A stretch of DNA of 64,000 bases, from assembly GCA_027596195.1 (NCBI GenBank), contig JADGJG010000005.1, positions 1 to 64,000 on the forward strand, written 5' to 3'. The notes under the pieces were generated by a model. It was not told the DNA's origin. It ran no database searches and was given only the letters and a program-made list of their open reading frames with translations. This document shows positions 33,282 through 44,482 of this stretch, in pieces. Origin of the DNA: Podochytrium sp. JEL0797 (Eukaryota; Chytridiomycota; Chytridiomycetes; Chytridiales; Chytriomycetaceae). The translations under genes were made by a program, and so were the position numbers. Position 1 is the stretch's first letter, and each line of letters opens with the position of its first letter.

Positions 33282-34139
33282 CTATCGCAATTCGCCTTCA
33301 GGAACAACTGTATGATCACTACTCCACCCTTTCTCCGCAAGCGCTTGAATCTCCCCTTTCCCTTCCCCCGCCATCACAAACTCCGCGGTTTCACCGTTCG
33401 ACCCGTCCGGCAGATTCTAAATGAAAAGCGCGTATATCAGAATCCAAACCCTCAAATAATACGAACCAACCTGATCCAACCGCTTCCCCGCCCTCCTCCT
33501 CACCCTCCACCACCAAACCCCCACCAAAACCCCGACCACCAACCCCGCCACAACACCCACCACACCCCCAACCACCCTCCCAGGCATCCCCGCACGCCCA
33601 ACCTCCGTCCCATTCACGGCCCCACTCGCATCCGTCGCATTCGTCCCATTCACCAACTGCCACGGCAACAAATACGCCGAAGTCGAAACCCGATTCACAC
33701 TCTCATTGTCATCACACTCCCCCACCGTAATTGCAAAATCCTGCCGCTCCTTTGGCAACAAAACCTCACAGCGCGAGTCGTTATAATACAACCCCGAGAG
33801 TCCCCCCGAATCGTTCTTGTACAGATAATAATTCACATCAATCGGATCATAAATGCACAGATTCGTGGCATACAGAATCACAGTGTTTTTGTAACACTCG
33901 TTGTACTGGATGTAGCTCTGATTCGTGGGTCCAAACACAGAGTGTGCGTACGTGTACAGGTTCGCTTGTGAGACACACTCCATGGCGTATCCGGTGCCAG
34001 GGTCGCACGGGATCGGGACACACGGCAGTGCCAACGGGGTATAATAGAACTCGAGAAAGTCAACGAGGGCAGAGGGAGTGCAGTTCGTTCGTTGTGAGTG
34101 CACGGTGCCGGTGAAGAGTGGGCTTGGGACGAGGGACAT
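33282..34139 (-). CDS. single-pass membrane protein with Cys/Tyr-rich ectodomain
   Basis: Exons 34139-33471 and 33416-33282 give 267 residues. The first 175 residues look extracellular: six to eight cysteines (CVPIPCDPG, MECVSQ, NECYKN, NLCIYD, SRCEVL, GECDDN) and several N-glycosylation sites (NQS, NDS, NES, NGT, NAT). A hydrophobic Gly/Val-rich segment (VVGGVVGVVAGLVVGVLVGV) precedes WWWRVRRRAGKR, a stop-transfer signature. A cytoplasmic tail of about 60 residues follows. No signal peptide is seen with this ATG, so the true start may be further upstream. The type I orientation is inferred. The family is not recognised. Confidence 0.72.
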
Positions 34140-34762
34140 GCGCGGAGTTGGATGAAATTTTTGGTGCCTTGATTTCGATCGCAAACAGAAGGAAGAGGCG
34201 CAGAGGAGGAAATAGAACTGCTGATGCTTCAATTGTGGAATGCCTAATCCTGCGACCCCACCACAATCGCATTCCATCGTACGCGTTTCGGCCTCCCTTC
34301 TTCCCACCTCATATGCGCAAAGTAAACGCCAATCAAGTCACAAGGCGTCGATTCTTGGGGAATAACACATAGAATTAACCGATAGATGCGGTTTTTGTGC
34401 CGGGGAATTCAGACTTATCAGCGACGGCAAGAACCGAAACCAACGCAGCGCCTAATTGTGCGCGGGGTTTTTTTGCTGGGTTTCCACTCAATCAAACAAA
34501 ATAAATGTACTTCCGTTTATTCTTTAAAAGACTGCAAAAATAATATAACACAGGGGGGATAAGAAATGTCCGGAGAACTGGGGAAGAAAAAAGTACTCAA
34601 CATTAAAATGAATAAATAGGGGATAACTTGGGGGAATGACCAACAGAAAGGAAATAGTCATCAGCCAGGATAATAATAATGTACAGGGTGGGGCGTAAAG
34701 TGAGGACGAAGATAATAAGGAACAATGACAACAAGGCGATAACGCACGAGCAACCAGACAAT
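34140..34762. other. spacer
   Basis: Upstream region of the single-pass membrane protein and downstream region of the C2H2 gene. Short A/T runs only. No additional gene, RNA or repeat is supported. A hydrophobic out-of-frame stretch at about 34175-34240 could belong to a missed first exon of the membrane protein. Confidence 0.45.
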
Positions 34763-36261
34763 TCAACAGTAATCATCGTCGCTGTCATTCCCCTTTCTCC
34801 CACTCGACGAAGTCCCCAACGAAACCGCGGCCACACCCCCAGCACCCAACTGCTTCTCCTGAATCTGGTGTCTCTTGAGTTGCTCAGGCTGCTGGAAACT
34901 CATGTTACACGTGTCGCACTTGTACGGCCTCGTGATGGCATGAAGCGTCCTCACGTGTCTCTGCAAGTCATGCTTGCGCGCAAACGCCGAAGAGCACATC
35001 TGGCACACATGGGGACGCTCGCCGCTGTGACAGTACATGTGACTCTTGAGGTTGTACTGGCGAGGGAACGCCTTGTCGCATCCGTCATAAGGGCAGAGGA
35101 ACCGCGCGCCCGAAGTCACGGAGGAGGACGCGTGGGCGCGAAGCTTCTTGGGGGACGCGTTCGAGACGGGAGATTCAATGGTGGACTCGATGGTCGAAGC
35201 GTGGCGGGGTTGCGCGGGAGAGGCTTCGGACGCTGTGTCTTCGGAATCGAAAACGACTGGGGAGATCATGACACGGTTGGAGTCGAGTTGGGGGTATTGG
35301 TCTGGGATGGTGATGCGAAGACGGTTGACAACTGGTGCGATGGGCTCGGGCTTTACGAGAACAGATTGCTGTTGAGCGACTGGGGAGTAAACCACTGGGG
35401 AGGAGATGGTGGGGGACGAGGCAAACGCGGAAGAGACGATAGGGGAGGTCGTGATGTAAGATTCCTCTTGGTCCATGGTGAAAACGAACTCGTCGACATC
35501 GATTGAGGAGGACGAGTCAGAGTTGCGAGTGGGCATGGAGGGGGAGTGGGAGGCACTCCCGGGGACGTGGAAGAAAAAGTCAGTGGCCATCGAGGTAGCC
35601 GACAAGTGACGCGCTTGAGCGGATTGGGGAGAAAGAGATTCGTAAGGAGAGTAGCGCGGGTCGAGTTCGAGTGGCATGAGAGGAGTTGGGATCGAGAGAA
35701 CACTTTCGCGTCGGGAAAAGTCAACGGGAGGAGAAGACGCGTTGCTGAGGTGGTGAGTTGTTTTAGTATGGGGAATACAGGGGGAATGAATAAGGGGAAG
35801 GGTGAGGTTGGCTGCGGGTGGCCACTTGGTCTCTTGATCGAAAAAAACACGTGAAGAAACCCTCACGTGCGAATTAGGGTTTCCGCGATCGACCACTGAA
35901 TTCCGCAGCACCGCCACACTTGCCCACAATCGCGATCGCTCTCTTCTCAACTACAGAGCATCACTTACAATACGTCCTGGTATGCCTGGTACAGCTCTGG
36001 TGAGAAGGTGGTGGGACTTGCGGCGTCAAACAGCTCGTGGTGGGGAAGCGTGTCGAACTCCTTGGGATAGATGTCTGTGAGACCAAGACCGCTCATGTGG
36101 GCAAACTGTATGAAGGACAGATCGGCATCGATGGGGTAGTAGGTCGGGTAGTGGAAGCCCGGGTGGTCGAACTCTTGGTGGTCCAAGTCGAGTGGCGGCT
36201 GGTTGAAGTTGGGCGTGGCACTGGGCGCCATTCCGATCGCTTGGGAGTGTTGGTGGGTCAT
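34763..36261 (-). CDS. C2H2 zinc-finger transcription factor
   Basis: Likely exons 36261-35974 and 35830-34763 give 451 residues. The exon join is the least certain part, because several donor/acceptor pairs keep frame. Three C2H2 fingers lie in the last 110 residues: C-x4-C...H-x3-H (FLCPYDGCDKAF), C-x2-C (HVCQMCSSAF) and C-x2-C (YKCDTCNMSF). Linkers are HSGERP and HAITRP. The third finger has H-x6 spacing and may be degenerate. The rest is Ser/Pro-rich with acidic patches, as in activation regions. Residues 20-60 are rich in Asp, His, Pro and Tyr. A DNA-binding regulator in the nucleus; targets are unknown. Confidence 0.78.
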
Positions 36262-37361
36262 TTGGCGAAGTGAAGTTCGGTGTTGTTTTTGTTTTGGTGC
36301 TGCGGAGGGAATTTGCGCTGCTTTTGACTCTTTTGAAAAATGGCAAGGGGTCCAGACCGAAAAGAAAATTTTGGGACCAAATTTTGTGATCGCGTGATGC
36401 CCCTTGCACAGTCTCGGTCCAATTCCCTGCTCCTTTCTGGGCTTGATGGCTCCTCATGGGGGGCCGAGTCCACGAATCGCAGCGAGGTGCCTCGCTCCTG
36501 CAGTGCCACCCGCAGTCTGGGCCGAAGGCGCCGCGGTATCACTACCAAATGATTGATAGCGCCCGATTTGGGAAGGGGATCATTCCATTTTCGTTTTACA
36601 AGGGGGTGGTATTGCATTTCATTTTCGTTTGCTTGATATTTACACCCCCTGGTTCAAAAAAATGATCTCTCATCAACGTGTGTCGCCGAAAAACATTGTA
36701 ACAAAAGGAGAATACAAAATGGAATTTGTCGTTGTATCAAATTACGGGGGAACTTCTGGGGAACTAGTTCTTTATCATAAAGTGTCTCGTTGCAATCAGA
36801 TTAAAAAGGAGCTGTGACTCGATTCGCATCCGCATTTCCATGATGTTCAACCGCGAGTGTTGCTGGACCCTGCCAGAGACCCACTGCCCACCTTTCGAGA
36901 CACGTCTTCAGTTCACAAGCCCACACGTTTTGTTTTGATTTTGTGCGTGCAGAACTTGGACAACACGCGACTGGACACGCGCCGCGCAAGCCCGATTTCA
37001 CGATCGTGACTGGGCCTGGATTTTTTGCGCCGCCACACTAAAACGTGTCCCGAGTTCCTGTCGACTTCCCCTTTTCGTACTTTAAACATTGATCGAGGAA
37101 GAAGAAGAAGAAGAAGAAGAAAGATCACAAAGAACGCCCCCCTTGGTCCGGACTCCGGAGACAAGATGGGTCTCGAACTGTTGCTTCCAGCCATCAAGTC
37201 CGGTTGGCCAGGTTGAAACACGCGCACCCATTTTACCAAACGTGTCCCGGATTTCCTGCCGACTTTGCATTTCTTGTTTCTCGTTCATGCTGCTCGTAAA
37301 TATTTAGCATTCCTTGTATTTTTTACAAAACAACTTTTGATCGCAGAAGAAGAAAGAAAAA
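36262..37361. other. spacer holding a duplicated gene tail
   Basis: 36262-36700 should contain the C2H2 gene promoter. About 37046-37240 is a second, broken copy of the last exon of the neighbouring citrate-synthase-like gene (see the repeat entry). Nothing else is recognised. Confidence 0.5.
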
Positions 37362-37455
37362 TCACAACGAACGTTCCCCTTGGTCCGGAGACAAGATGGG
37401 TCTCGCACTGTTGCTTCCAGCCATCAAGTCCGGTTGGCCAGGTTGAAGCACACTC
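37046..37455 (-). repeat. tandem duplication of the tail exon of the citrate-synthase-like gene
   Basis: 37046-37240 and 37243-37455 are diverged copies. Shared parts include cgtgtcccg, a GAAGAA run, atcacaa-n-gaacg, cccttggtccgga, agacaagatgggtctcg and ctgttgcttccagccatcaa. On the minus strand both encode FQPGQPDLMAGSNS-x-RPILSP or close to it. The inner copy is the real gene end; the outer copy is noncoding debris or an alternative last exon. Confidence 0.9.
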
Positions 37456-39764
37456 ATGCGCTCTCTTTTCGGGCTTGCTGGAGGAGTGATGTGGATTTTG
37501 AGTGGTGGTACTTTGGAGCCATTGTCTTGCGTGGAATCACGGTTTGTGAGATAGAACTGGAGAAGTTCTTGTTGCTTCTGGCGGAGGGAGAGAAGGTCTC
37601 GTTGAGTCGAGGCGAATTTCTGTCATCAAAACAAAATCAGAAAATACAAATCGAAACGAGAACAAGACAAAAGAAATAATTACCGTGCCCTGAGACGCAT
37701 GTCCCGCAGCAGAAGCGCGATTCATGATCCGTTCACCCATCAACGTCGCGAGCAACGGACTGACGATCGCCCCCCCGCTCGATCCGTGCGCCATCAACTC
37801 GCGAATGCTCGAATCAGTCCTTTCCATCATCGCCTTCAACTGACTCAACTTGACCTCCTCGGTCTCTCCTCCAGACAAATTAAACCGCACATTCGCCGCA
37901 TGCGGTAAACTCTTAACGTACCCCGTCTCCGCAACCAACTCGACCTCCTCGTCCAACTCCAATCGATCCGCCGTATAATCCCTCAACCACTCCCCACAAT
38001 AAATCTGCCTCGGCCGATAAATCTTCAACTCATCATCCTCCAAACTCTCCACCCAATGCGCCAAAAACCCCGCGGTACGCGGAACCGCCGTCAACACGGG
38101 GAACATGTCGGCAGGGAACCCAAGCGTATGAAACACAATCGCAGTCCAGAAATCAATGTTGGGGAACAAGTGGCGGTTGTCGAACCACGGATCCTCCTTG
38201 GCCGCTTCTTCCAACAACACGGCGAGCGTTCCGATTTCGTCACGGCCAATCAGCGAAAAGAGCTCCAGCGCGAGGGCCTTGGCTTTCACAACGCGCGGGT
38301 CTGTGTGTTTGTAGATGCGGTGTCCGAAGCCTTGGAGACGGGTGGGTTTTCCTGAAGCGCTCGCGTGGAGGGAACCATCTGGTTTCTTGACAATGTTCTT
38401 GCGGTCTTTGACGAATTGCAGAAACACGGGAACGTTGTCAGGAGTTCCAATCAACTCGAGCATTCTCAACACGTTGGTGCTCTTGCGTTCGCCAAAGAGT
38501 GAGCCAAAGGATCCAGAGAGAGCGGTGTAGGGGTCGACACCAGAGGAAGCGAGGTGGCGCATCGTGATGGTCGAGCAGTTGGTACCGTGTTCCGCCAAAA
38601 GAATGAACATTTTGTCGAGGATCTTGACAATCTTGGGGTTGGGAACGTAGTTGGGTTCGTTGAGTTTGTCAATCATATACAAAAAGTTCTCGGCATAGTT
38701 TGTACAGTTGGGCATGGGCGAGTTGTAAGTGCGCCTGGAGGAAATCGTATCAGTTTCTGGTTCCTACCGCCAAAACCAACACGAAACACCTACCCAATCC
38801 GGTTTCGATGCGCATTCGCCGCAATCGTTGGCACTTTTCCGAGAATCCGAAAAATGGCGCGGTTCCGGGTCACCTCCACCTTTTGACTTCGTCTCACATC
38901 TCCGTTCTTGGGTTTAATATACATGGCGTCTCCTTGCAGCGCGGGGTTCGCGTCCGGGTGGAATGTCGAGAGGGAGGCGACGGTTGCGATCAGCATTCCC
39001 TGTATACGGTACATTTTGAAAACGTCAACTTTGCCGTGTACTTGCGAGGGAGATTATTATACCATGGGGTGTGCGTCGTATCGGAACGTGGTCATTTGCT
39101 TCTCCAACTCGGCGTGGAGGTACGTGTGTTGCATGATCGCTTCCGTCCATTCGTCCGACTGCGCCTGTGACACGGTTCAGCAAACAAACACACCACAATC
39201 ACAACACCACGCAAATACCTTTGTCGGCAACTCCTTATTAACTACAACCCCCAAGGTTTCATTTTCGAAAAGTGAACAGTAAGCAAAATGAAGGAGAGAT
39301 GCAAGCCGATCACTGACTCACCCAACAGATAGGCGACCTCGAGGAACGTGCTGTTCTCGTAGAGCTCGTCAACAGCATACCCGCGGTACTTCAATCCAGT
39401 GTTGGACACTTGCGAGATTTTGCTCTTGCACACGACTGTGTTTTTGAAACCTGAAAGTGGGAGTGCCACCGAAAGATAATTGATACGTCAGCCATCCGCA
39501 TGCACACCAATCCATTGAAATAGGGGTATCTCAGAGCAAAGAGAACGGGTTCTACATACCAGGATCATAGATCTTGAGAAGCGTTTGCTGAGGATCAGGT
39601 GGCAACGGGGTCGTTTGCTTGATCTTGAGGGCCGCGAACGAAGCTGCTGGAACGGTGTTGTGAACCGAGATTGGGATTTGGATCGTAGCGCCGGTGGTGA
39701 CGTCTTTGACTGTGAGGAAGTGCTGCTCGGCTGGGGGTGCATCTGTGGGTGCCGCAGCTGACAT
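37362..39764 (-). CDS. divergent citrate-synthase-like protein with C-terminal coiled coil
   Basis: Seven exons (39764-39560, 39450-39322, a 23-base exon 39241-39219, 39164-39063, 38999-38794, 38734-37684, 37619-37362) give 657 residues. Citrate synthase joins oxaloacetate and acetyl-CoA. Family marks kept are YRGYAVDEL, FLEVAYLL, DAHPMGM, H271 (AEHGTNCS), H360 (GFGHRIYK), D416 (PNIDFW) and RPRQIY. The catalytic-histidine loop, normally GPxHGGAN, reads GERKSTNV at about 303-310, so the histidine that activates acetyl-CoA is missing. After RPRQIY the protein runs on for about 180 residues, with a predicted coiled coil (RDLLSLRQKQQELLQFY) and a PDLMAGSNSARPIL motif. No mitochondrial presequence is obvious. 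A non-enzymatic or altered role is inferred. Confidence 0.9.
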
Positions 39765-40780
39765 TTTGGCAACGATTTTTTTTGGTGGAGTTCATCAACT
39801 CAATTCCCAAATCTGAGTAAGCGGTTACCGGGGGGCAACGTAAGAGTGATCATTTGTTGAGGGGGCATGTGTCAATAAAGTTCCCTTCGCAAGGAACTTG
39901 CTTGATCTGATGAGTCAGCATCGGTGTCGTGTCATGAGACATACGCTGGCCGGACGGTGTCCACGGTACCTGCAATCCTTAGTATCGCCTAAAGTATCCA
40001 AGTTTAATTACCTGATCGAAGTAGGAGTTTAAAATTTGCAACTTTGCAAAAATGTGACTCCTCTCTTCTTCCACGCAGGAGAGGAAAACGAGGGGGATTC
40101 CCGTTACATAAGTTTCTTTTCGATTTTGATTTCATTCAAAGAAAATTAGGTTAACGCCTCATTTTCACGCTTAAAATTAACAGACTATGGGTTCCAAATG
40201 AATTTTGGACAAGGATATAATAAACTTAATTAATTTATCCCACTTCAAATGCACCTCCGAAACATCATTTTTTCTCGTGCTTCCTCCTGCAAACAAGTCT
40301 GGCCCTGCCCATTGCCCGTCCACAACTCGTGGAAGTCGTGAATCTCGATGTTGGTGGTGGTGAGTCCGGCATGGATAAAAATGAGATGGCGAGTGGTGAG
40401 GTTGGCAGCGGCGTCACCGTTATTGTTGGGGGAGACGGGACCATTCTGGTTGGAGTTCCTGGGGTCGACATGGGTGGCAGTGCAGGAGAAGGCGGTGACG
40501 GTATGTAATAATTTGGATAATTCTTTTTTTCAGTATTTGTTCAAAAAAATATCCCTGTGGGTTGCATTTGCGGTTATGAAATGCTCGAATTCGTTGAATT
40601 TGTGTGTGCCATAGCCGGCAAGATCGGCATTGGGTTTTATCCCCTTCTTCCGAAGAGCTCAAAGCAGCGTAATTAACTTGCGAAGCAGTCAGGGTTCTTT
40701 GGAAAAGTGCCCCTCTCAAATTTCCAACCCAGGGTTTTCTTGTTCGATCACGATCACGGCAAAAAAGCCCTCAACCAGCC
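39765..40780. other. intergenic region between divergent genes
   Basis: Promoter region for the citrate-synthase-like gene (left) and the C2H2 gene (right). A short Gly/Val-rich frame of 46 codons (40371-40508, plus strand) has no further support. No RNA gene or repeat is seen. Confidence 0.45.
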
Positions 40781-41791
40781 ATGAACTCGGAGTCCGCCAA
40801 GTTCCCGTGTTTCGGTGCATGGCCTGACGACCTCCTTGGTCCCCTCACATCCAACTCAACCCACATTGACGACACTTTCAACTACAACCCCCTCTTCTGC
40901 TACCCCTTCCCGGAAAGCCATGATCACTGCTATCCCCAACACCAACAACAACTGGAAACCCCTCCCCCCTCCGCATCAAGATCTTCACACCCATTCTCCT
41001 TCCTCCATACCACCCTTCCATCAAGTCGCCAGCTCGGCCCCTCGGCTTGGCGCCGTGACTCATGGACCCCGTCGCCAAGCACGGCAAATTCGAGCGACAG
41101 CCGCGCCACCACCGTTTCGCTCGCAGACGTGGAATCTGCCTTGGACATCAATGAACCAGACGCGAGTCCATCTCCCCCCCGCTCCTTGTTTCCTTGGGAA
41201 CGACCACTCCAAACAAGCCAATTCGGTCCCTTCACCGAATTTCGCGACACCAAAACCCCTTTGGACCCCTCCCCACCAAATCCACCGTCCCCTTCGACTT
41301 TGGAGGTGCAAGAAGAAAACGAGGACGAGTTCAAATTCCCCAATCCATTCTTCCCACCTCGCATCCGTTTTCGCGTCCGTCCTGGACTCAACTACGTTCT
41401 TGCCCAGGAAGACGCACACGCCTCCGATGCTGAAGACCAAGAAGAAATTATCAAGGACACAGAGCACCTTGACGATCCTTTCCTCCTCCCAACCCCCTCT
41501 CCCAACGCGTCGTCCACTACCCCACCCCGCTCAAAACCCACCCGCCGCGCCAGATCTCCACGCCGAATCCCCTGTAGAGACCCTTTCTGCCCGTCCACAT
41601 TCAGTTCCTCCTCCCACATGGCACGCCACATGCGCACGCGTCATTCAAAGCAAAAACCATTTGCATGTCAAGTTGACGGGTGTGAATGGAGGTTCGCGCG
41701 AGTGGATCACTTGAGACAGCATTATGGGAATGTGCATGAGGAGGAGCCGGTTCCGGCTGTGGGGAGGCAGGCGAAGAAGGGTGGAAAGTGA
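40781..41791 (+). CDS. C2H2 zinc-finger protein, intronless
   Basis: A single exon of 336 residues. Two adjacent C2H2 fingers lie near the C-terminus, at about 260-320: PCRDPFCPSTF...H-x4-H and FACQVDGCEWRF...H-x4-H, with the second finger of the C-x4-C type. The linker is SKQKP. A Lys-rich tail ends the protein. The N-terminal 250 residues are Ser/Pro-rich and acidic with no fold visible. A DNA-binding regulator is inferred. It is not closely similar to the other C2H2 gene in the window. Confidence 0.8.
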   Translation: MNSESAKFPCFGAWPDDLLGPLTSNSTHIDDTFNYNPLFCYPFPESHDHCYPQHQQQLETPPPSASRSSHPFSFLHTTLPSSRQLGPSAWRRDSWTPSPSTANSSDSRATTVSLADVESALDINEPDASPSPPRSLFPWERPLQTSQFGPFTEFRDTKTPLDPSPPNPPSPSTLEVQEENEDEFKFPNPFFPPRIRFRVRPGLNYVLAQEDAHASDAEDQEEIIKDTEHLDDPFLLPTPSPNASSTTPPRSKPTRRARSPRRIPCRDPFCPSTFSSSSHMARHMRTRHSKQKPFACQVDGCEWRFARVDHLRQHYGNVHEEEPVPAVGRQAKKGGK

Positions 41792-42255
41792 TTCTTGTCG
41801 AGTTGGGGAGGCGCCGGGGGCTGTATATTTTTTGGATGCATTGCTGTTCCATATCTCAATCCTTTTTTATACGTTATTTAATTGCTGCATTCGATCTGCC
41901 AAGTATATATTTAAAAACGACTTCAATTAACTGGGAATTTGAAACCTCGAATGGTCGAGATACTTGTGTTTCGAGGGAACCTTAACATACTCATTCAACA
42001 TACTATTAGTAATACAAACATGGAAGGAGGCTGGAAGACGCACTTTCGGGATGATGAAGAGGGTGATCCCCTTTTTTGGCGAAACCATGTTCCCCCCTAC
42101 TTGGCGACCGACGTGCTTCTCGCTCCTTCCCTCCAGAACAGGTGAAGCGAAAGGGGGGAGAAAGACTATACCGCTTGGCGAGGCTGAACCTCCAAGATGA
42201 TCTCACATCCACCATTGATGTCTCCCCTCTTCAACCCCCGCCAAACAAAAAGTTT
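41792..42255. other. spacer
   Basis: 3' region of the C2H2 gene followed by DNA downstream of a tRNA gene. No supported open frame or repeat. Confidence 0.5.
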
Positions 42256-42328
42256 TGGAGAAGCAGGGCATTGATCCCTGTGCCTCCCGCATGCTAAGCG
42301 GGCGCTCTGCCACTTGAGCTACATCCCC
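42256..42328 (-). tRNA. tRNA-Ala (anticodon AGC)
   Basis: A 73-base cloverleaf with anticodon AGC inside loop TTAGCAT on stem CCCGC/GCGGG. The T arm is CAGGG-ATCAATG-CCCTG and the discriminator is A73. Acceptor pair G3-U70, the alanine identity element, is present. Position 6-67 is a U-U mismatch. B box GATCAAT is slightly off consensus. A run of T follows within ten bases downstream, as a Pol III terminator. Two more identical genes lie at 47583 and 59403. Confidence 0.95.
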
Positions 42329-42678
42329 ATATAAATATAATGATGGAAAGGGGGTATTTAAAGCTTGCTCTCCAATTTAGAGTCGATTGATCAGGAACTG
42401 AGTCCTGCGGCGACGAATTTCGTCAGGGACATGTCTTACATTACAATAAACGATTTGTGGGATAACTGGAGACTATTTCGTGATTGCGATCGCATGCAGG
42501 GACAATTATGCATTTTTCCGGACGCCCGTCGGACAGCATTCCAATCACCAAAAAATCCTCGCGCGCTCATTTTGAAGGCATAAACAGTTGTATATAATGG
42601 ATGCTCTCATCTGTTGATACAAGATTATGAGGAACTTTTATTTTTATGAGGCCAAAATGAAAAAGGAAAAACTAGAAA
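42329..42678. other. spacer
   Basis: Between a minus-strand tRNA gene and the stop of the next minus-strand gene. Only short frames; nothing supported. Confidence 0.5.
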
Positions 42679-43660
42679 CTAGTAAAATCTAACAAAGAAT
42701 TCCGACTTTTCGGCATCATACGACTGAACTTCCACAGTCAGAGATTTTGCCGTCACCGGATCCGACAGAGTCGCTTTCACAAACGAATCCTTCATGACCA
42801 AAGGCGTCAAATCATCACCTGCACGCACACCCACACGGTTGGGCTTGCTACCCTTTGTCACCTCCACAGCAACAAGAGCTTGATATTCAACCTCTCCATC
42901 GTTGATCATGAGTGTCTTGAGGAGCGGACTCGTCTCCGGCTTGCCAAACAGCCACGCAGCACCCCGCCACGCCCCATACAGCCCCCCCGCCACAGCAACA
43001 ACAGGAGCAGCCACAAGCGAAACATGAAACACAGCCGCCGCACCAACCGCCGTCGTCGCTGTAGTAGCCGCCGTAGCAACACCAACCGCAGCCGCATGCG
43101 AAGCGGCGGCAGCTCCCGCCCCAGCAGCAGCCACATTGCCAACCGCCACGGCTCCGCCCACTACACCCACCGCCGGCGTCATGAATGTAACAACCGCACC
43201 CCCGGCAGCGACAGCAAAGTTGTAAAGAGCTAAAGTCTTGGCAGCAAGGAGGGGCGCAACGGCGGCTTTGGCTGCCACCGCGGCACCTGTAGCAACGTGT
43301 GCATGCACTCCAAGCCCGACGGCAGTTCCTCCACCCGCCTAGGGGAAAAAAAAAGAGCATTACTTTGCAGTCTTGGCATTCCCATCTCCGTTACAAACAG
43401 ACACTCACAACTGCAGAAGCGCCGCCGAAAACCGCGGCTCCCTTTGCAGCATCTTCCGCAGCTTCCTTGGCTGCATCTTCCTCGTCAATCACGACCTGCA
43501 GCTGCTCCGGTTTCTTATCAGGATGGTACATAGTCAGACTTTCGGGATCGTGGAACGTCAAGCCTTCAGCGACTTCGATTATAAGCGCGGCGGATTGCCC
43601 CGGTTGCGTGGATGGCATCTCGTGTCGCACTTGGCCAGGGCGCTTATTGGAGGTATTCAT
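42679..43660 (-). CDS. Ala/Gly-rich membrane-associated protein of unknown function
   Basis: Exons 43660-43409 and 43338-42679 give 303 residues. The N-terminal 80 residues are soluble and acidic. A stretch of about 130 residues of Ala, Gly and Val with repeated G-x3-G and A-x3-A spacing follows (AAGGAVVTFMTPAVGVVGG type), enough for three or four tightly packed membrane helices. The last 80 residues are soluble and beta-rich in pattern (EVEYQALVAVEV, LTVEVQSYDAEKSEFFVRFY). Glycine-zipper packing and membrane insertion are inferred. The family is not recognised. Low sequence complexity makes similarity searches risky. Confidence 0.7.
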
Positions 43661-44482
43661 TTTCAGGTGCACTTGGTTTTCTCTGGAGAGAAAAAATTAT
43701 AAATCTGTGATTAAATACCCAGGGCTCCATCATGTGCAGGCCCAGGCTTTTCTCTCCAAGCCTTATCTCCTATCTGATCAAAACAAAGACACCAGCAAAG
43801 ATACTCATATTTCAAACCTCTGCTTCTTCCCACACTTCGGCCCCTGTTTCATTTCACGCTGAAGGAAGTTACAAACCGCTTCTGGCTGCAAAAACTCTCT
43901 GGTCAACCGACGCGCCAACCCCCAACCACCAAACGCGTTCTGCCTGATTGTCCGATACCGAAAAGCGCGAATACAAGACAAACATCCACGATAATTGCCA
44001 TATGGTGATAAGTTGCCAAGAAAACGCGACCAAACGCCCCCCCGGTTTAGGTTCGCCATGCAAAAAAAACGCGCCGAGAAGTCGACAACACAGAGTGAAT
44101 CCCCGCGTGTGTGTCTGGGACATCCGAATCAAACCAGTCGTGTCTTTGCTTCAACCAGTAACTCCCTCGATTTGGCACCCTTCTTTGACAGTGTCTACTT
44201 AAACCCGCGAACCCCAGATTCCCACACCCCTCCCCGTGTCTCACACCCGCCAAAATCCTCCGTCTTTGAGCCCATCATCAAGCATTCTCACCCGCTGCCG
44301 TTTTGCTGGTGGGATTTCGCGACCCATTTCCGCGACCGAAGAACACGCACACGCGAAAAGGAAGGAACTGAAAAAAGTGCGGTTGTACAAAGATCCCGGC
44401 GCGCGCGCGCGCCCAACAGTCCCAAACTTTATATCTCTTCTCTGATCGAAAACACCCCCCTCCCCGCTAATTCAAACCACCT
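43661..44482. other. spacer
   Basis: Promoter side of the Ala/Gly-rich gene and 3' side of the SET gene. Contains an alternating CG run at about 44399-44412. No gene is supported. Confidence 0.5.

Noticed and set aside
33129..33971. Long plus-strand Pro/His/Arg-rich open frame
   Set aside because: It is the shadow of the minus-strand membrane-protein gene, which has clean splice sites, cysteines, glycosylation sites and a membrane segment.
37025..37489. Plus-strand open frames that repeat each other
   Set aside because: They are the opposite strand of the duplicated tail exon.
44399..44412. Alternating CG run as a Z-DNA element
   Set aside because: It is only about 14 bases long and lies in a spacer without other support.
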